Source: Listeria fleischmannii subsp. fleischmannii LU2006-1 (GTDB lineage: Bacteria > Bacillota > Bacilli > Lactobacillales > Listeriaceae). Taken from it: a stretch of 36,852 bases of DNA. Shown piece after piece: positions 8,131 through 16,309 of this stretch. Location of the stretch: positions 1 to 36,852 of the forward strand of contig NZ_ALWW01000030.1 of assembly GCF_000344175.1 (NCBI RefSeq), in the 5' to 3' direction. Made by a program: the position numbers and the translations under genes. Each line of letters begins with the position of its first letter. Position 1 is the first letter of the stretch. Below the pieces are notes generated by a model that saw only the letters and a program-made list of their open reading frames with translations, had not been told where the DNA came from and made no database searches.

Positions 8131-8769
8131 TTAAAACTGAATCGATGTGGGGACAAATTGGAGTGGTGAAACACCGGAAGTCCCGTTATTGGATAAATTT
8201 AAATCGACTACTTGATAAAAGGCATTTCCAGTATCTGCTATTTCCCAAACACCAAGTAACACATAATAACCTGAACGATCGGTTGGGAGGTTTACTGTTT
8301 GCGTCACTTTGGACGGTGGGACAGCGTTATTGCCATCTATTGTGGTTAGGTGTTCAAGTGAAGCGCGGGTAATAGGTTCGTTAGGATTCCAATCTTTTTT
8401 AGTAATAAAATATTTCCATTCAGACGTGCGATGATTAGCGGTGAGCGTCCATTCAATTGTGTTTGCGCCGCCAGAGACATCCACTTTATGCCAGCGGGTT
8501 GTCGTTTGCACATCCATGTCATTAAATTTCCCGCCACCGGCAATATGCCCGTCAGCCGGTCCACTAGACGGGAAGTTTCCAGTAGCCTCCACACTTTGCG
8601 GTTCATATTGAATCGGTCCGGCGTCTTGATTTACGCCCAGTTTAGCCAAATATGCGCGGCTTTCCGGTTTTGAAATGTAGCCATGCGCGGATGCCCCAAC
8701 TGTAGTTACCGAAAGTGTTAACGCCAAAGCCCCTAAAAATACTGCAGATTTTCCAACATTTTTCATCAT
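8131..8769 (-). CDS. Secreted AA10 lytic polysaccharide monooxygenase (chitin/cellulose-active LPMO)
   Basis: The 212-residue precursor has a signal peptide ending ASA, so the mature protein begins HGYISKPESRA with His29 as N-terminal copper ligand. The second histidine-brace ligand is His113 in TANHRTSEWKY, and the axial Phe184 lies in GNAFYQVVDLN. AA10 enzymes oxidatively cleave chitin or cellulose outside the cell. The mature part is a single catalytic domain with no carbohydrate-binding module, shorter than the multidomain listerial relatives. AGGAGG sits seven bases before the first of two ATG codons. A weak cre-like site (TGAGCGCTTATA, 8859-8870) lies upstream, so carbon-source control is possible but uncertain. 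Its terminator is the duplicated hairpin beside repeat copy A. Confidence 0.92.
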   Translation of the reverse strand: MMKNVGKSAVFLGALALTLSVTTVGASAHGYISKPESRAYLAKLGVNQDAGPIQYEPQSVEATGNFPSSGPADGHIAGGGKFNDMDVQTTTRWHKVDVSGGANTIEWTLTANHRTSEWKYFITKKDWNPNEPITRASLEHLTTIDGNNAVPPSKVTQTVNLPTDRSGYYVLLGVWEIADTGNAFYQVVDLNLSNNGTSGVSPLQFVPTSIQF

Positions 8770-9134
8770 CTATTTGCCTCCTTTTTGGTACGCACCATCT
8801 TATGCGCCCATTTGCTCTTTCCCTCCAGCAAAATAAAATAATCACGAAAAATCGAAAATGAGCGCTTATACCTGCAAACTAGACCATTACAGCGGCTAGT
8901 TTTCTGAAAAGCCTCATAAAAACGACATTTTTTTAAAAAAAGGAATGGTCAAATATTCATAGAAGAAAAAGAACCAGGCGGCTACGAGCGTTCAGAAGCA
9001 GAAGCGACATTTTTTTATTATATTTTTTAAAAAGGAAAATAGTCTTATGACCTTTCAATTCTTGCTTTTTTATTTTAAAAGCCGTTTTTCTAATTTAATT
9101 TGCGTTATAATGAAGTACGAAAGGGGGCGAGAAA
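8770..9134. other. Divergent intergenic region between the LPMO gene and adaA
   Basis: These 365 bases hold the LPMO leader (AGGAGG near 8778), the cre-like sequence at 8859-8870, T/A-rich tracts, and a TATAAT box at 9106-9111 that probably belongs to adaA. A short patch of higher GC (about 8974-9006) stands out but contains no supported gene. I see no convincing structured RNA. Confidence 0.5.
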
Positions 9135-9686
9135 ATGAGAAAGCCTGAAAAAAAGGAATGGAATGCGATTATAAATTGCGACAGTCAGTTTGATTATGTT
9201 TTTTATTATGCTGTCAAAACGACGGGGATATTTTGTCGGCCCTCCTGTAAATCTAAAACACCGAAATTTGAAAATGTCGTCATTTTTAAGTCGCGTGATG
9301 AAGCCATAGAAGCCGGATTTCGACCTTGTAAACGATGCAAATCAGGCGGGGCGAGAGTGCCAGATGAGGAATGGGTGTTGGACATTAAGCGCTATGTTCG
9401 GCTGAATTTGAGTGAGCCGCTTACGCTAAACGAAATTGCCGTGTATTGTCATGGCAGTGAGAGCCATTTACATCGCACATTTAAAAAAGTGACCGGCGAA
9501 ACCATTCATCATTTTGTCGTCCACCAAAAAATAACATTTGCAAAAGAACTCCTTCAAAATAAAAATTTAGAAGTCCAACAGGTGGCAGAAAAAGTAGGTT
9601 TTCAAAATGCCGCACAATTTGCAACGCTTTTTAAGAAAAAAACGGGACGCTCGCCGTCTAAATACCGAAATGAGGTGTTAAAATGA
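9135..9686 (+). CDS. adaA: AdaA: methylphosphotriester-DNA methyltransferase and transcriptional activator
   Basis: The 183-residue protein has the two classic halves of AdaA. Residues 1-75 are the zinc domain with four Cys ligands, Cys34 and Cys38 (GIFCRPSCKSKTP) and Cys65 and Cys68 (FRPCKRC). One of these accepts methyl groups from DNA phosphotriesters. Residues 80-183 are an AraC-type double helix-turn-helix (LTLNEIAVYCHGSESHLHRTFKKV..., then VQQVAEKVGFQNAAQFATLFKK). The methylated protein activates the adaptive response to alkylating agents. AAAGGGGGCGAG precedes the ATG. The gene overlaps ogt by four bases, the Bacillus adaAB arrangement, so self-activation of both is likely. Confidence 0.93.
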   Translation: MRKPEKKEWNAIINCDSQFDYVFYYAVKTTGIFCRPSCKSKTPKFENVVIFKSRDEAIEAGFRPCKRCKSGGARVPDEEWVLDIKRYVRLNLSEPLTLNEIAVYCHGSESHLHRTFKKVTGETIHHFVVHQKITFAKELLQNKNLEVQQVAEKVGFQNAAQFATLFKKKTGRSPSKYRNEVLK

Positions 9687-10156
9687 TTTATGATTTGGTG
9701 GAAGAGGTTGGATTATATGTAGCGAAAACTAGTCGCGGCGTTTGTTATATCGGAAACAATTTTGACGATTTGGCCGCTTTTTCTAAAAAGAAATTCGGAG
9801 GTGAGGAATTCAGGCGTTCTGCGGAATTTGAAAGGGAATCAGCTGATTTAAAAGCTTATTTTAACGGCAAAAAAGTAGCTTTTGATTGGTCATTTGATTT
9901 AGCGACGAGCGATTTTACAGCCCGCGTTTTTCAAGTTTTACGCACCATTCCGTACGGCCAAACAGCCACCTACAGCGAAATTGCAGAAAAAATGGGCAAT
10001 AAAAAAGCAGTCCGAGCAGTTGGAAGGGCAATTGGATCAAATCCCGTTTTAATCGCCATCCCGTGCCACCGTGTTATCGGAAAATCAGGAAAGCTCACCG
10101 GTTACCGCGACGGACTAGCGCTTAAAGAAAAGTTACTTCATATCGAAAACGCTTAA
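9683..10156 (+). CDS. ogt: Methylated-DNA--protein-cysteine methyltransferase (Ogt/AdaB)
   Basis: The 157-residue suicide repair enzyme removes alkyl groups from O6-alkylguanine onto its active Cys128 in the motif IPCHRVIG (126-133). The DNA-binding helix with the arginine finger is in AVRAVGRAIGSNP (109-121), and the family ending YRDGLALKEKLL is present. The N-terminal ribonuclease-H-like domain covers residues 1-75. It starts at ATG 9683 inside the stop of adaA, so translation is coupled to the sensor-activator gene. All catalytic elements are intact. Confidence 0.93.
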   Translation: MIYDLVEEVGLYVAKTSRGVCYIGNNFDDLAAFSKKKFGGEEFRRSAEFERESADLKAYFNGKKVAFDWSFDLATSDFTARVFQVLRTIPYGQTATYSEIAEKMGNKKAVRAVGRAIGSNPVLIAIPCHRVIGKSGKLTGYRDGLALKEKLLHIENA

Positions 10157-10215
10157 ATTTGAAGCAAAAGCGAATATCCTTTAAAATAAACTCAACAAGC
10201 GAAAGGAGAATGAAG

Positions 10216-10596
10216 ATGATTAAAAAATTAGGTCAAGTAATGGTATACGTAGAAAATCAAGAAGAAGTCGCTAAATTTTGGACTGAAAAAGTGGGTTTCG
10301 TGATTCGGTCCAGAAATAGCGAAACAGATGAGGAAAAATGGATTGAAATCGCACCAGACAATGAGACAGCTACAACCATCGTTCTACAAGATAAAATAGC
10401 AGTGGCTAAAATGAGCCCGGACATGAATCTTGGCACACCTTCACTCCTTTTTTATACGGATGAGTTAGATCAAACCTACACCACTTTTAAAGAAAATGGG
10501 GTTCCCGTTGGAGAATTAGTAGAAGCTTCCATCGGCCGTGTATTTAACTTCCACGACCCTGAGGATAATTATTTCGCGATTTTAGAACAAAAATGA
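10216..10596 (+). CDS. Glyoxalase/bleomycin-resistance (VOC) family protein
   Basis: I start at ATG 10216, seven bases after AAAGGAG; an ATG at 10210 and upstream codons are less well placed. The product has 126 residues and one vicinal-oxygen-chelate unit: QVMVYVENQEEVAKFWTEKVGF at the start (cited by QVMVYV ... KVGF) and FNFHDPEDNYFAILEQ at the end, where the HDPEDNYF block carries the usual C-terminal metal Glu neighbourhood. Relatives include dioxygenases, thiol transferases and antibiotic-binding proteins, so the substrate cannot be named. It is probably a separate transcript from ogt (59-base gap) and ends at a duplicated terminator beside repeat copy B. Confidence 0.8.
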   Translation: MIKKLGQVMVYVENQEEVAKFWTEKVGFVIRSRNSETDEEKWIEIAPDNETATTIVLQDKIAVAKMSPDMNLGTPSLLFYTDELDQTYTTFKENGVPVGELVEASIGRVFNFHDPEDNYFAILEQK

Positions 10597-10600
10597 CAAA

Positions 10601-10639
10601 CAAAAGCCAGTGGCCTAGTTTAGCCACTGGCTTTTGTTT
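10601..10639. terminator. Outer copy of the terminator hairpin flanking repeat copy B
   Basis: The arms CAAAAGCCAGTGGC (10601-10614) and GCCACTGGCTTTTG (10623-10636) are followed by TTT. It is a rightward terminator for the glyoxalase gene. The same arms recur at 10813-10843. Confidence 0.8.
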
Positions 10640-10812
10640 CAGACTGCTCTCAAACGGCAATCTTCGTCGTTCGTGCCTCCGTTTCGGTGCTCACGTACTC
10701 AAAGTACGCTCCGCTCCGGTACTCGGCACAGCCTAGAATCTTACCATTTGAGAGCAGTCTGATTTTGGTGTGAATCGTTTTGTTTTGCTTAAACTTTGAG
10801 TTTTTCTGCAAG
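10640..10812. repeat. Structured intergenic repeat element, copy B
   Basis: This is the second copy of the element at 7921-8096. The terminal arms are CAGACTGCTCTCAAA (10640-10654) and TTTGAGAGCAGTCTG (10747-10761). Relative to copy A, three arm bases have changed on each side in a compensating way, so the stem is still perfect. The inner core CGTACT-CAA-AGTACG and a GGC-ACA-GCC hairpin also keep their pairing. The right-hand 50-base tail (AGTTTTTCTGCAAGC) is conserved. No gene is present. Confidence 0.75.
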
Positions 10813-10843
10813 CAAAAGCCAGTGGCCTAGCCACTGGCTTTTG
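10813..10843. terminator. Inner copy of the terminator hairpin, catalase side
   Basis: The arms CAAAAGCCAGTGGC (10813-10826) and GCCACTGGCTTTTG (10830-10843) equal those at 10601-10636, but the loop is 3 rather than 8 bases. It lies directly after the catalase stop codon. Confidence 0.75.
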
Positions 10844-10846
10844 TTA

Positions 10847-12286
10847 TTATATAATGTCATCCATATTTAAATCTAAAGCATTTGCTACGCGTTCGCCGTA
10901 TTCAGGGTCTGCTAAATAAAATTGTTTTGTTTGGCGAATTTGAATCTCTTTATTTTTTACTTGGCCAAGATTCAAGGCAATGGTTTCGATTAAGCGAGTT
11001 TGTTCTTCAGGTGTAAAGAGGCGGTACAATTTGCCGGCAGCAGAATAATAGTCCGTGTCGTACCCATAGTTGCCAGTTTCTCCGTGGACAGCATCTCCGC
11101 TAATTTTAGCAGAAGGAACCTCTTTAGGACCGTTAAAGCTGTTAGGTTCATAGTTGACTTCATCTGTTTGTCCGCTTGCCATCAAACCATCTCGTTCATA
11201 GTTGTGCACTTCTACAAGGGGTTTGTTCACTTTTAAATTTTCGTAATTTGCGCCAAGACGATAACGATGCGCGTCTTTATAGGCGAAAAGGCGACCTTGC
11301 AGGAGTTTATCCATAGAAGTTTCGATTCCTGGTACTAAGTTGGCTGGTGAAAATGCTAGTTGCTCGAGCTCTTCAAAGTTATTTGTGAAATTTTGGTCTA
11401 AAGTCATGGTGCCGACTTCGATAAGTGGATAATCTTTTTGGGAGACTACTTTAGTCACATCAAAAATATCATACTTATAGTTTAAACCTTCTTCATAAGG
11501 AAGGATTTGTACGTACAGTGTCCAAGAAGGAAAGTCGCCGGCTTCAATGGCTTGGTATAAGTCATCTTGCAGGTAATCGGTGTTTTTTCCAGCTAATTGC
11601 TCTGCTAAATCATTAGAAAGATTTTTAACACCTTGATTCGTTTTAAAATGGTATTTTATGAAGAAAGCTTCGCCAGCCTGGTTAACCCATTTAAATGTAT
11701 GACTCCCGAAGCCATGCATCATACGGTAACTAGCTGGAATACCGCGGTCCCCCATAAGCATTGTCACTTGGTGAACAGATTCTGGTGAGTGAGACCAAAA
11801 ATCCCACTGCATTTCAGCGCTTCTAGCATGTGTTTTAGGATGGCGCTTTTGCGAATGAATAAAATCAGGAAATTTTAATGGATCATGAATAAAGAAAACT
11901 GGCGTATTATTTCCGACAATATCATAATTTCCTTCTTGTGTATAAAACTTCACAGCAAACCCACGTACATCCCGATACGTATCAGGGTAACCTGCTTCCC
12001 CAGCCACTTGCGAAAAACGTACAATAAGAGGCGTATTTTTTCCTACACCATTAAATAAATCTGCTTTTGTAAAAGGACTCATATCATTGGTTAACGTGAA
12101 AATTCCTTTTGCCCCCGCACCTTTTGCATGCACCACACGCTCAGGAATACGCTCCCGATTAAAGTGCGCCAATTTTTCAAGAAGGGCATAATCTTGGATT
12201 AAAACAGGTCCTCTGCTCCCCGCTGTAAGCGAGTTTTGATTATCAGCAATCGGCTGCCCAGCATTAGTAGTTAAATTGTTTGTCAT
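10847..12286 (-). CDS. kat: Monofunctional haem catalase
   Basis: The 479-residue clade-3 small-subunit catalase breaks hydrogen peroxide down to water and oxygen in the cytoplasm. Active-site His53 lies in [12 protein letters not shown], Asn126 in [11 protein letters not shown], and the proximal haem ligand Tyr336 in [13 protein letters not shown]. The conserved block [20 protein letters not shown] (163-182) is also present. Length is normal and the frame is intact. The 305-base upstream region holds an inverted repeat at 12317-12354. I did not find a convincing full PerR box, so peroxide control is expected from the family rather than seen. Confidence 0.95.
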   Translation of the reverse strand: MTNNLTTNAGQPIADNQNSLTAGSRGPVLIQDYALLEKLAHFNRERIPERVVHAKGAGAKGIFTLTNDMSPFTKADLFNGVGKNTPLIVRFSQVAGEAGYPDTYRDVRGFAVKFYTQEGNYDIVGNNTPVFFIHDPLKFPDFIHSQKRHPKTHARSAEMQWDFWSHSPESVHQVTMLMGDRGIPASYRMMHGFGSHTFKWVNQAGEAFFIKYHFKTNQGVKNLSNDLAEQLAGKNTDYLQDDLYQAIEAGDFPSWTLYVQILPYEEGLNYKYDIFDVTKVVSQKDYPLIEVGTMTLDQNFTNNFEELEQLAFSPANLVPGIETSMDKLLQGRLFAYKDAHRYRLGANYENLKVNKPLVEVHNYERDGLMASGQTDEVNYEPNSFNGPKEVPSAKISGDAVHGETGNYGYDTDYYSAAGKLYRLFTPEEQTRLIETIALNLGQVKNKEIQIRQTKQFYLADPEYGERVANALDLNMDDII

Positions 12287-12316
12287 TCAAATCAGTCCAT
12301 CCTTATTATGTTTTGG

Positions 12317-12354
12317 AAAGTTTGTCTTCCTTCCCGTAAAGGAAAGCAAACTTT
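12317..12354 (-). promoter_or_regulatory. Inverted repeat in the catalase leader
   Basis: AAAGTTTG (12317-12324) pairs perfectly with CAAACTTT (12347-12354), and the inner TCTTCCTT/AAGGAAAG arms extend it with two mismatches. It lies 31 bases before the catalase start. It may be an operator or an RNA hairpin. The rest of 12287-12591 is AT-rich promoter DNA for the two divergent genes and shows no other clear signal. Confidence 0.35.
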
Positions 12355-12591
12355 ATAATATCAAACGCTGCATCCGATTATAGAGAAATACATATCGAGA
12401 TGTTAAAAAGAGAGAAAAGCTTTACCGGATAGCACCGTTATCACGTAAAAAATTAGGCCTAATCTTTACAGTTTACTTTATCACGTCACGTTCCTTTTTT
12501 AACATCAAAAATCAGTTTAGATATTTGAAATTTGATACATTTTTTATTATCATTTGTATAAAAGTTTACAATCTAGAAAAGAGGGACGTCT

Positions 12592-14034
12592 ATGAATGAT
12601 TTCATCCAAAACCTATTTATCACGAAAAATACGAAACGGAAAATAAAATTATTATCCGCTATAAAAGAAGAAAAAATGGACATTTTAAGTTTAGCGAAAA
12701 TGTTAGAAGTAAGTCGGGATACTATCCAAAAAGATATTGACTATTTAAAAACCTATTATACTGATTTGATTTCTGAGCATAAAGATAGTCATTCGATTAC
12801 CTATTCTTGCCGCTTTGAAGGGCAATTTCAAATAGTTTCCCAGCTAATGAACGAGGAACCCAGTTTTTATATTTTAAAACAAATTTATGAGCACAATGTA
12901 GTTTCTTTTGATGAAGTCGCAGAACGTTTTTTCATTTCTGTCTCAACGCTTGAGAGGTATATGCGGGATTTAAACCGCTTTTTAAGCCGCTATGAAATGA
13001 AACTAAAAGGAAAGCCCATTATTTGCTGGGGAAATGAGTTGGCCATCCGTTGTTTTTTTACAAATATGCTTTATTTCACAAGGCAGTTTCAGCTTTTTTC
13101 ACCACCAAAAGTGAGTTTTACTGCTTTTTTACAAAATTTTAAATCTGAATTGCGTGCCTTTACGACAGCCTATGATCCTATAAAGGTCGTCATCCGTTTT
13201 CAAGTTTGTATCAGCCGTATTCTACAAGGCGCAACCATTACACTATCAAAGAAACAACGAGAAACCATTGTCCAAGACCATCATTTTGAAGCGTTTCAAA
13301 CCAATTTAAAAGAATTTGCAAAAGAAAATTTAGAAATTGATAACTTTCCAGATGATGAAACCCGTTTTTTATTTGTTGCCATAAAAGAAAGCCATATTTA
13401 CTATTCGCTCTTTTTACAAGTACAAATTTCAAGAAATAAACATTATCTTTGTGATAACCATCATAGAATTCTTTGTCAGGAAATTTTAAACATTAGAGAC
13501 CCAGAATTAATCAATGTACTAAGCTGCTACTTAGATGATCTTTACATTTTAAAGGATTTTGGACAAAATACATTAATTGAAGAACTCCCTAGCAAACAAA
13601 TCGAGGAGTATGACAAAGTTTTGCTCGAAAAATGCCATCTCATCGCCCATATGTTCACTAGTGATCAAGAGGCCGTTCCAGCGATTGCTTATAAACTTGC
13701 TCAAATTGTTATGACCAACCAAAAACAAGCGGAGGAGGAAACTTATATTTTCGTCGTTTTACAAGATGATATTAACGAGCAACTTTATTTAGAGAAAACA
13801 CTGCAACCATTTTTGCCTAAAAATATGATGGTGCAATTTCAACATGCAAGTAGATTTTTCTCTGACCAAACAAAAAATACGTATGTAATAACGAATGATT
13901 ATACCATTCAGTCATCTGCACACACGTATTTTATCGAATATCCTTGTGTCTTAAAGGAATTGCAAGACACGCTTATTAAACTGGCAAGAAGTCATATTTA
14001 CGGGAATATCCCTTTAAATCGCGATAAAGTTTAG
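12592..14034 (+). CDS. Mga/PRD-type transcriptional regulator
   Basis: The 480-residue protein has a DeoR-like winged helix at the N-terminus (LSLAKMLEVSRDTIQKDIDYL, residues 34-54) and a second Mga-type helix-turn-helix (VVSFDEVAERFFISVSTLERYMRDL, about 103-127). A long helical middle with PRD-like character (about 185-390) and an EIIB-like C-terminal domain follow. This is the layout of Mga/AtxA/PrfA-independent virulence and sugar-response regulators, where PTS phosphorylation of PRD histidines tunes activity. Here the candidates are His264, His265 and His292-293, which I cannot verify. AGAGGGACGTCT precedes the ATG. It is divergent from catalase and convergent with the Lin0512 gene, overlapping its stop by four bases. 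Confidence 0.75.
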   Translation: MNDFIQNLFITKNTKRKIKLLSAIKEEKMDILSLAKMLEVSRDTIQKDIDYLKTYYTDLISEHKDSHSITYSCRFEGQFQIVSQLMNEEPSFYILKQIYEHNVVSFDEVAERFFISVSTLERYMRDLNRFLSRYEMKLKGKPIICWGNELAIRCFFTNMLYFTRQFQLFSPPKVSFTAFLQNFKSELRAFTTAYDPIKVVIRFQVCISRILQGATITLSKKQRETIVQDHHFEAFQTNLKEFAKENLEIDNFPDDETRFLFVAIKESHIYYSLFLQVQISRNKHYLCDNHHRILCQEILNIRDPELINVLSCYLDDLYILKDFGQNTLIEELPSKQIEEYDKVLLEKCHLIAHMFTSDQEAVPAIAYKLAQIVMTNQKQAEEETYIFVVLQDDINEQLYLEKTLQPFLPKNMMVQFQHASRFFSDQTKNTYVITNDYTIQSSAHTYFIEYPCVLKELQDTLIKLARSHIYGNIPLNRDKV

Positions 14035-14390
14035 TAACCCGTCTCAACTGAAGCATTGACGATATACATGAGATCGTTTTTATCACTTTTGTCTTCTAAA
14101 AAAATACCACTTGTTGTGAGCATGCCACCGTCCATCACTGAAATTTGCACGGTTCCATAAGGGATTAATTCTTTAATCGCATCAAAGTCCACGTTTTCTT
14201 TATCAGTTGGCACAGCTAGTTTTACATGCACAACCATATTATTTAAATCCTGATTCGGTAATAGAGCCTGAATCCCAGGCATAGAATTATGATAAATCGC
14301 ATGTCGTACAGCGCGAACAGCCGCTTTCGTTACATCTTGACCATGGACATCTACACCAAAACCTGTTTGGATAAAAAGTAATTTTTCCAT
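14031..14390 (-). CDS. Lin0512-family protein of unknown function
   Basis: I start at the ATG at 14390, preceded by AGGAGTGAAAAA; the longer frame only overlaps the upstream MarR gene. The 119-residue product matches my memory of the Lin0512 family (TIGR02058), whose members are about 115 residues. Hallmarks are MEKLLFIQTGFGVDVHGQDVT at the start (given by FIQTGFGVD), VRAVRHAIYHNSMPG, and the paired VHVKLAVP/VQISVMDGG strands. The function is unknown; a small alpha/beta enzyme or ligand-binding fold is likely. It lies ten bases after a MarR gene on the same strand, so that regulator may control it. Confidence 0.85.
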   Translation of the reverse strand: MEKLLFIQTGFGVDVHGQDVTKAAVRAVRHAIYHNSMPGIQALLPNQDLNNMVVHVKLAVPTDKENVDFDAIKELIPYGTVQISVMDGGMLTTSGIFLEDKSDKNDLMYIVNASVETGY

Positions 14391-14400
14391 TTTTTCACTC

Positions 14401-14853
14401 CTAAAAATGCTGAATAAATTCCGTACCAGCGCGTTGTTTCGCAAACTCTTTTAAGACAGCCGTAAAAACCTTACCTTCTGGATCGCCGGCTTCTTTAAAA
14501 ACCTCAGATAATTGCTTACGTTGCATTTTATCTAATTCATGGGTTAATCGAATCCCAGCAGATGTTAAAAATAAGGCGCGTTTCCGTTTATCATGCTCAC
14601 CAATTCCTACATGAATAAGTCCTTTTTCGCGCAACTCGGTAATGGGCTTTTGTAAGGCTTGCTTTGAAATTTCTAAAATCGTAATCATTTCACCAGTTGT
14701 AACACCCGGCATACGCGCAATAAAAAACAAAATACGATGGTGTAATCGTGTTAGACCATGTTTTTCAATGAGAGTATCGCTTGAATTAGTAAACGATTTA
14801 TAGGCAAAATAAAAAAGTGCGATTTGTTGATTTAATCTAGTCTCAATATCCAT
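14401..14853 (-). CDS. MarR-family transcriptional regulator
   Basis: The 150-residue protein has a helical dimer region (1-35) and a winged helix (LHHRILFFIARMPGVTTGEM, then ISKQALQKPITELREKGLI at about 64-82, and wing DKRKRALFLTSAGIRLT). MarR proteins repress nearby genes and release DNA on binding phenolics, oxidants or other ligands. It is the first gene of a two-gene unit with the Lin0512 gene. The 150-base gap to the divergent Usp gene contains that gene's SigB-type promoter and could also hold the MarR operator. Confidence 0.85.
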   Translation of the reverse strand: MDIETRLNQQIALFYFAYKSFTNSSDTLIEKHGLTRLHHRILFFIARMPGVTTGEMITILEISKQALQKPITELREKGLIHVGIGEHDKRKRALFLTSAGIRLTHELDKMQRKQLSEVFKEAGDPEGKVFTAVLKEFAKQRAGTEFIQHF

Positions 14854-14938
14854 ATTTCTACCCCTTTTTTCGATATCGCTAACATTATTATAACCTTTTT
14901 TGTGCCAACAAGAAATTTATTTTTAAAAAAAAACGAGT

Positions 14939-14962
14939 GTTTAGTATTTCGGTAAGGGGTAA
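14939..14962 (+). promoter_or_regulatory. SigB-type promoter for the universal stress protein
   Basis: GTTT (14939-14942), a 14-base spacer and GGGTAA (14957-14962) fit the general-stress SigB consensus GTTT-N13-15-GGGWWW. It lies 41 bases before the Usp start. Confidence 0.65.
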
Positions 14963-15003
14963 AGTGAAGTATACGATGCATCTAAAAGAAGGAGGAACAA
15001 AAA

Positions 15004-15435
15004 ATGGAAAACTATAAGCGAATATTAGTTGGAGTTGATGGCTCTGACCAAGCTGATCGCGCGTTTAAAAAAGCGCTTGAGCTGGCGCTGAAATACCAAG
15101 CAACTCTTGGCGTTGCTAGTGTTGTGGACTTGCGTTCATTTTCCCCAAACGTATCCTATGATGGCTCACTGGAAGAACGAGCAAAAGAAGCGGCTAAAGC
15201 TCGAATTGCAGGTTACCGAAAAGAAGCAGAAAAAGCCGGGCTTGAAAATATTGCCACCTATGTGGAAAGTGGGAATCCAAAAACCATTTTAGCTAAAAAT
15301 TTACCAGAGGAATTTGAAGCCGATTTAATTGTAGTTGGAGCCACTGGTCTTAACCGAGTGGAAAAAATCGTTTTAGGTAGTATTTCAAGTTATGTTTTAG
15401 GACATGCGCATGTAGATACACTTATCGCTCGCTAA
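15004..15435 (+). CDS. Universal stress protein (UspA family)
   Basis: The 143-residue single-domain UspA protein is expected to form dimers and bind ATP. The N-terminal ILVGVDGSDQADRAF carries the first phosphate-binding Asp. The C-terminal GATGLNRVEKIVLGSIS fits the G-x2-G-x9-G(S) nucleotide-binding motif of ATP-binding Usps. AAGGAGGAAC lies upstream of the ATG, and a SigB-type promoter sits before that, so induction by general stress is likely. It is monocistronic, ending in a clear terminator. Confidence 0.92.
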   Translation: MENYKRILVGVDGSDQADRAFKKALELALKYQATLGVASVVDLRSFSPNVSYDGSLEERAKEAAKARIAGYRKEAEKAGLENIATYVESGNPKTILAKNLPEEFEADLIVVGATGLNRVEKIVLGSISSYVLGHAHVDTLIAR

Positions 15436-15437
15436 AG

Positions 15438-15463
15438 TAGCCCTTTTTTAGGGCTATTTTTTT
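15438..15463 (+). terminator. Terminator after the Usp gene
   Basis: The arms TAGCCC (15438-15443) and GGGCTA (15451-15456) are followed by seven T. Confidence 0.85.
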
Positions 15464-15552
15464 GTTAGCGGTAACAGGGGAAGATGGCTTGAAACCTAGG
15501 CGTAGAAAGGATATGATTTTTAAAAAGCTTGGAATTTGAGAGGGGTTTTTTC

Positions 15553-16197
15553 ATGAAAATAAAAGGTGTTATTTTTGATCTGGACGGTGTCATAACGGAT
15601 ACGGCAGAATACCATTACATAGCTTGGAAAGCGCTAGGCGAAAAGATAGGTATACCCATTACGCGCACATTTAATGAAGAGTTAAAAGGCGTGAGCCGAA
15701 AGGATTCTTTGGAGCGTATTTTAGCTTTTGGAAATAAAGAAGATGCCTTTTCGGATGAGGAAAAAGAGGCGTTAATGGCTTTTAAAAATGAATATTATGT
15801 AAAATTAATTCGCGATATCACACCTCGTGACGTTTTGCCCGGTGTTCTTCCATTTTTAAAGAAACTAAATCAAGCGGGCGTTAAAAAGGCGATTGCCTCG
15901 GCATCTAAAAATGCGACAACGATTTTATCTTCCTTAGAACTCCTGAATGAATTCGATTATATCGTGGATGCAAAAGAAATTCGCTATTCAAAGCCACATC
16001 CAGAAGTGTTTTTGAAAGCGCTAAAAGCAATAGATTTAAAAGCAGAGGATTGCATTGGGATTGAAGATGCAGCGGCAGGCGTTACGGCTATCCAAGAAGC
16101 GGGTATGAAAGCGGTAGCGATTGGATTGGATGAAAGTTTAAACCATGCTGATATCCGTTTGCAGTCAACCGAAGAATTGCCTGTATTAAAATTGTAA
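15553..16197 (+). CDS. pgmB: Beta-phosphoglucomutase
   Basis: I start at ATG 15553, seven bases after GAGGGG; the longer frame begins upstream without a ribosome site. The 214-residue HAD enzyme converts beta-glucose 1-phosphate to glucose 6-phosphate. Its N-terminus, FDLDGVITDTAEYHYIAWKA, is the PgmB signature (nucleophile Asp9, acid/base Asp11, and the substrate-specific TAEYH stretch). SASKNA carries motif II, the Lys in RYSKPHPEVF motif III, and IEDAAAGV motif IV. It usually follows maltose, trehalose or other disaccharide phosphorylases. None is adjacent here, so its substrate source must be encoded elsewhere. Confidence 0.88.
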   Translation: MKIKGVIFDLDGVITDTAEYHYIAWKALGEKIGIPITRTFNEELKGVSRKDSLERILAFGNKEDAFSDEEKEALMAFKNEYYVKLIRDITPRDVLPGVLPFLKKLNQAGVKKAIASASKNATTILSSLELLNEFDYIVDAKEIRYSKPHPEVFLKALKAIDLKAEDCIGIEDAAAGVTAIQEAGMKAVAIGLDESLNHADIRLQSTEELPVLKL

Positions 16198-16257
16198 CAA
16201 ATGAAGATAAATGGGGATGGCATGCGGATATAAAGCGGTGTGCTTTTTTCGTAAAAC

Positions 16258-16282
16258 GTTTTAGCTTTTTGTGCTAGGGAAA
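16258..16282 (+). promoter_or_regulatory. SigB-type promoter for the PfpI gene
   Basis: GTTT (16258-16261), a 15-base spacer and GGGAAA (16277-16282) fit the SigB consensus, 28 bases before the start of the PfpI gene. Confidence 0.5.
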
Positions 16283-16309
16283 AGTTTAGATGTAGAGGAG
16301 GAATACGTT

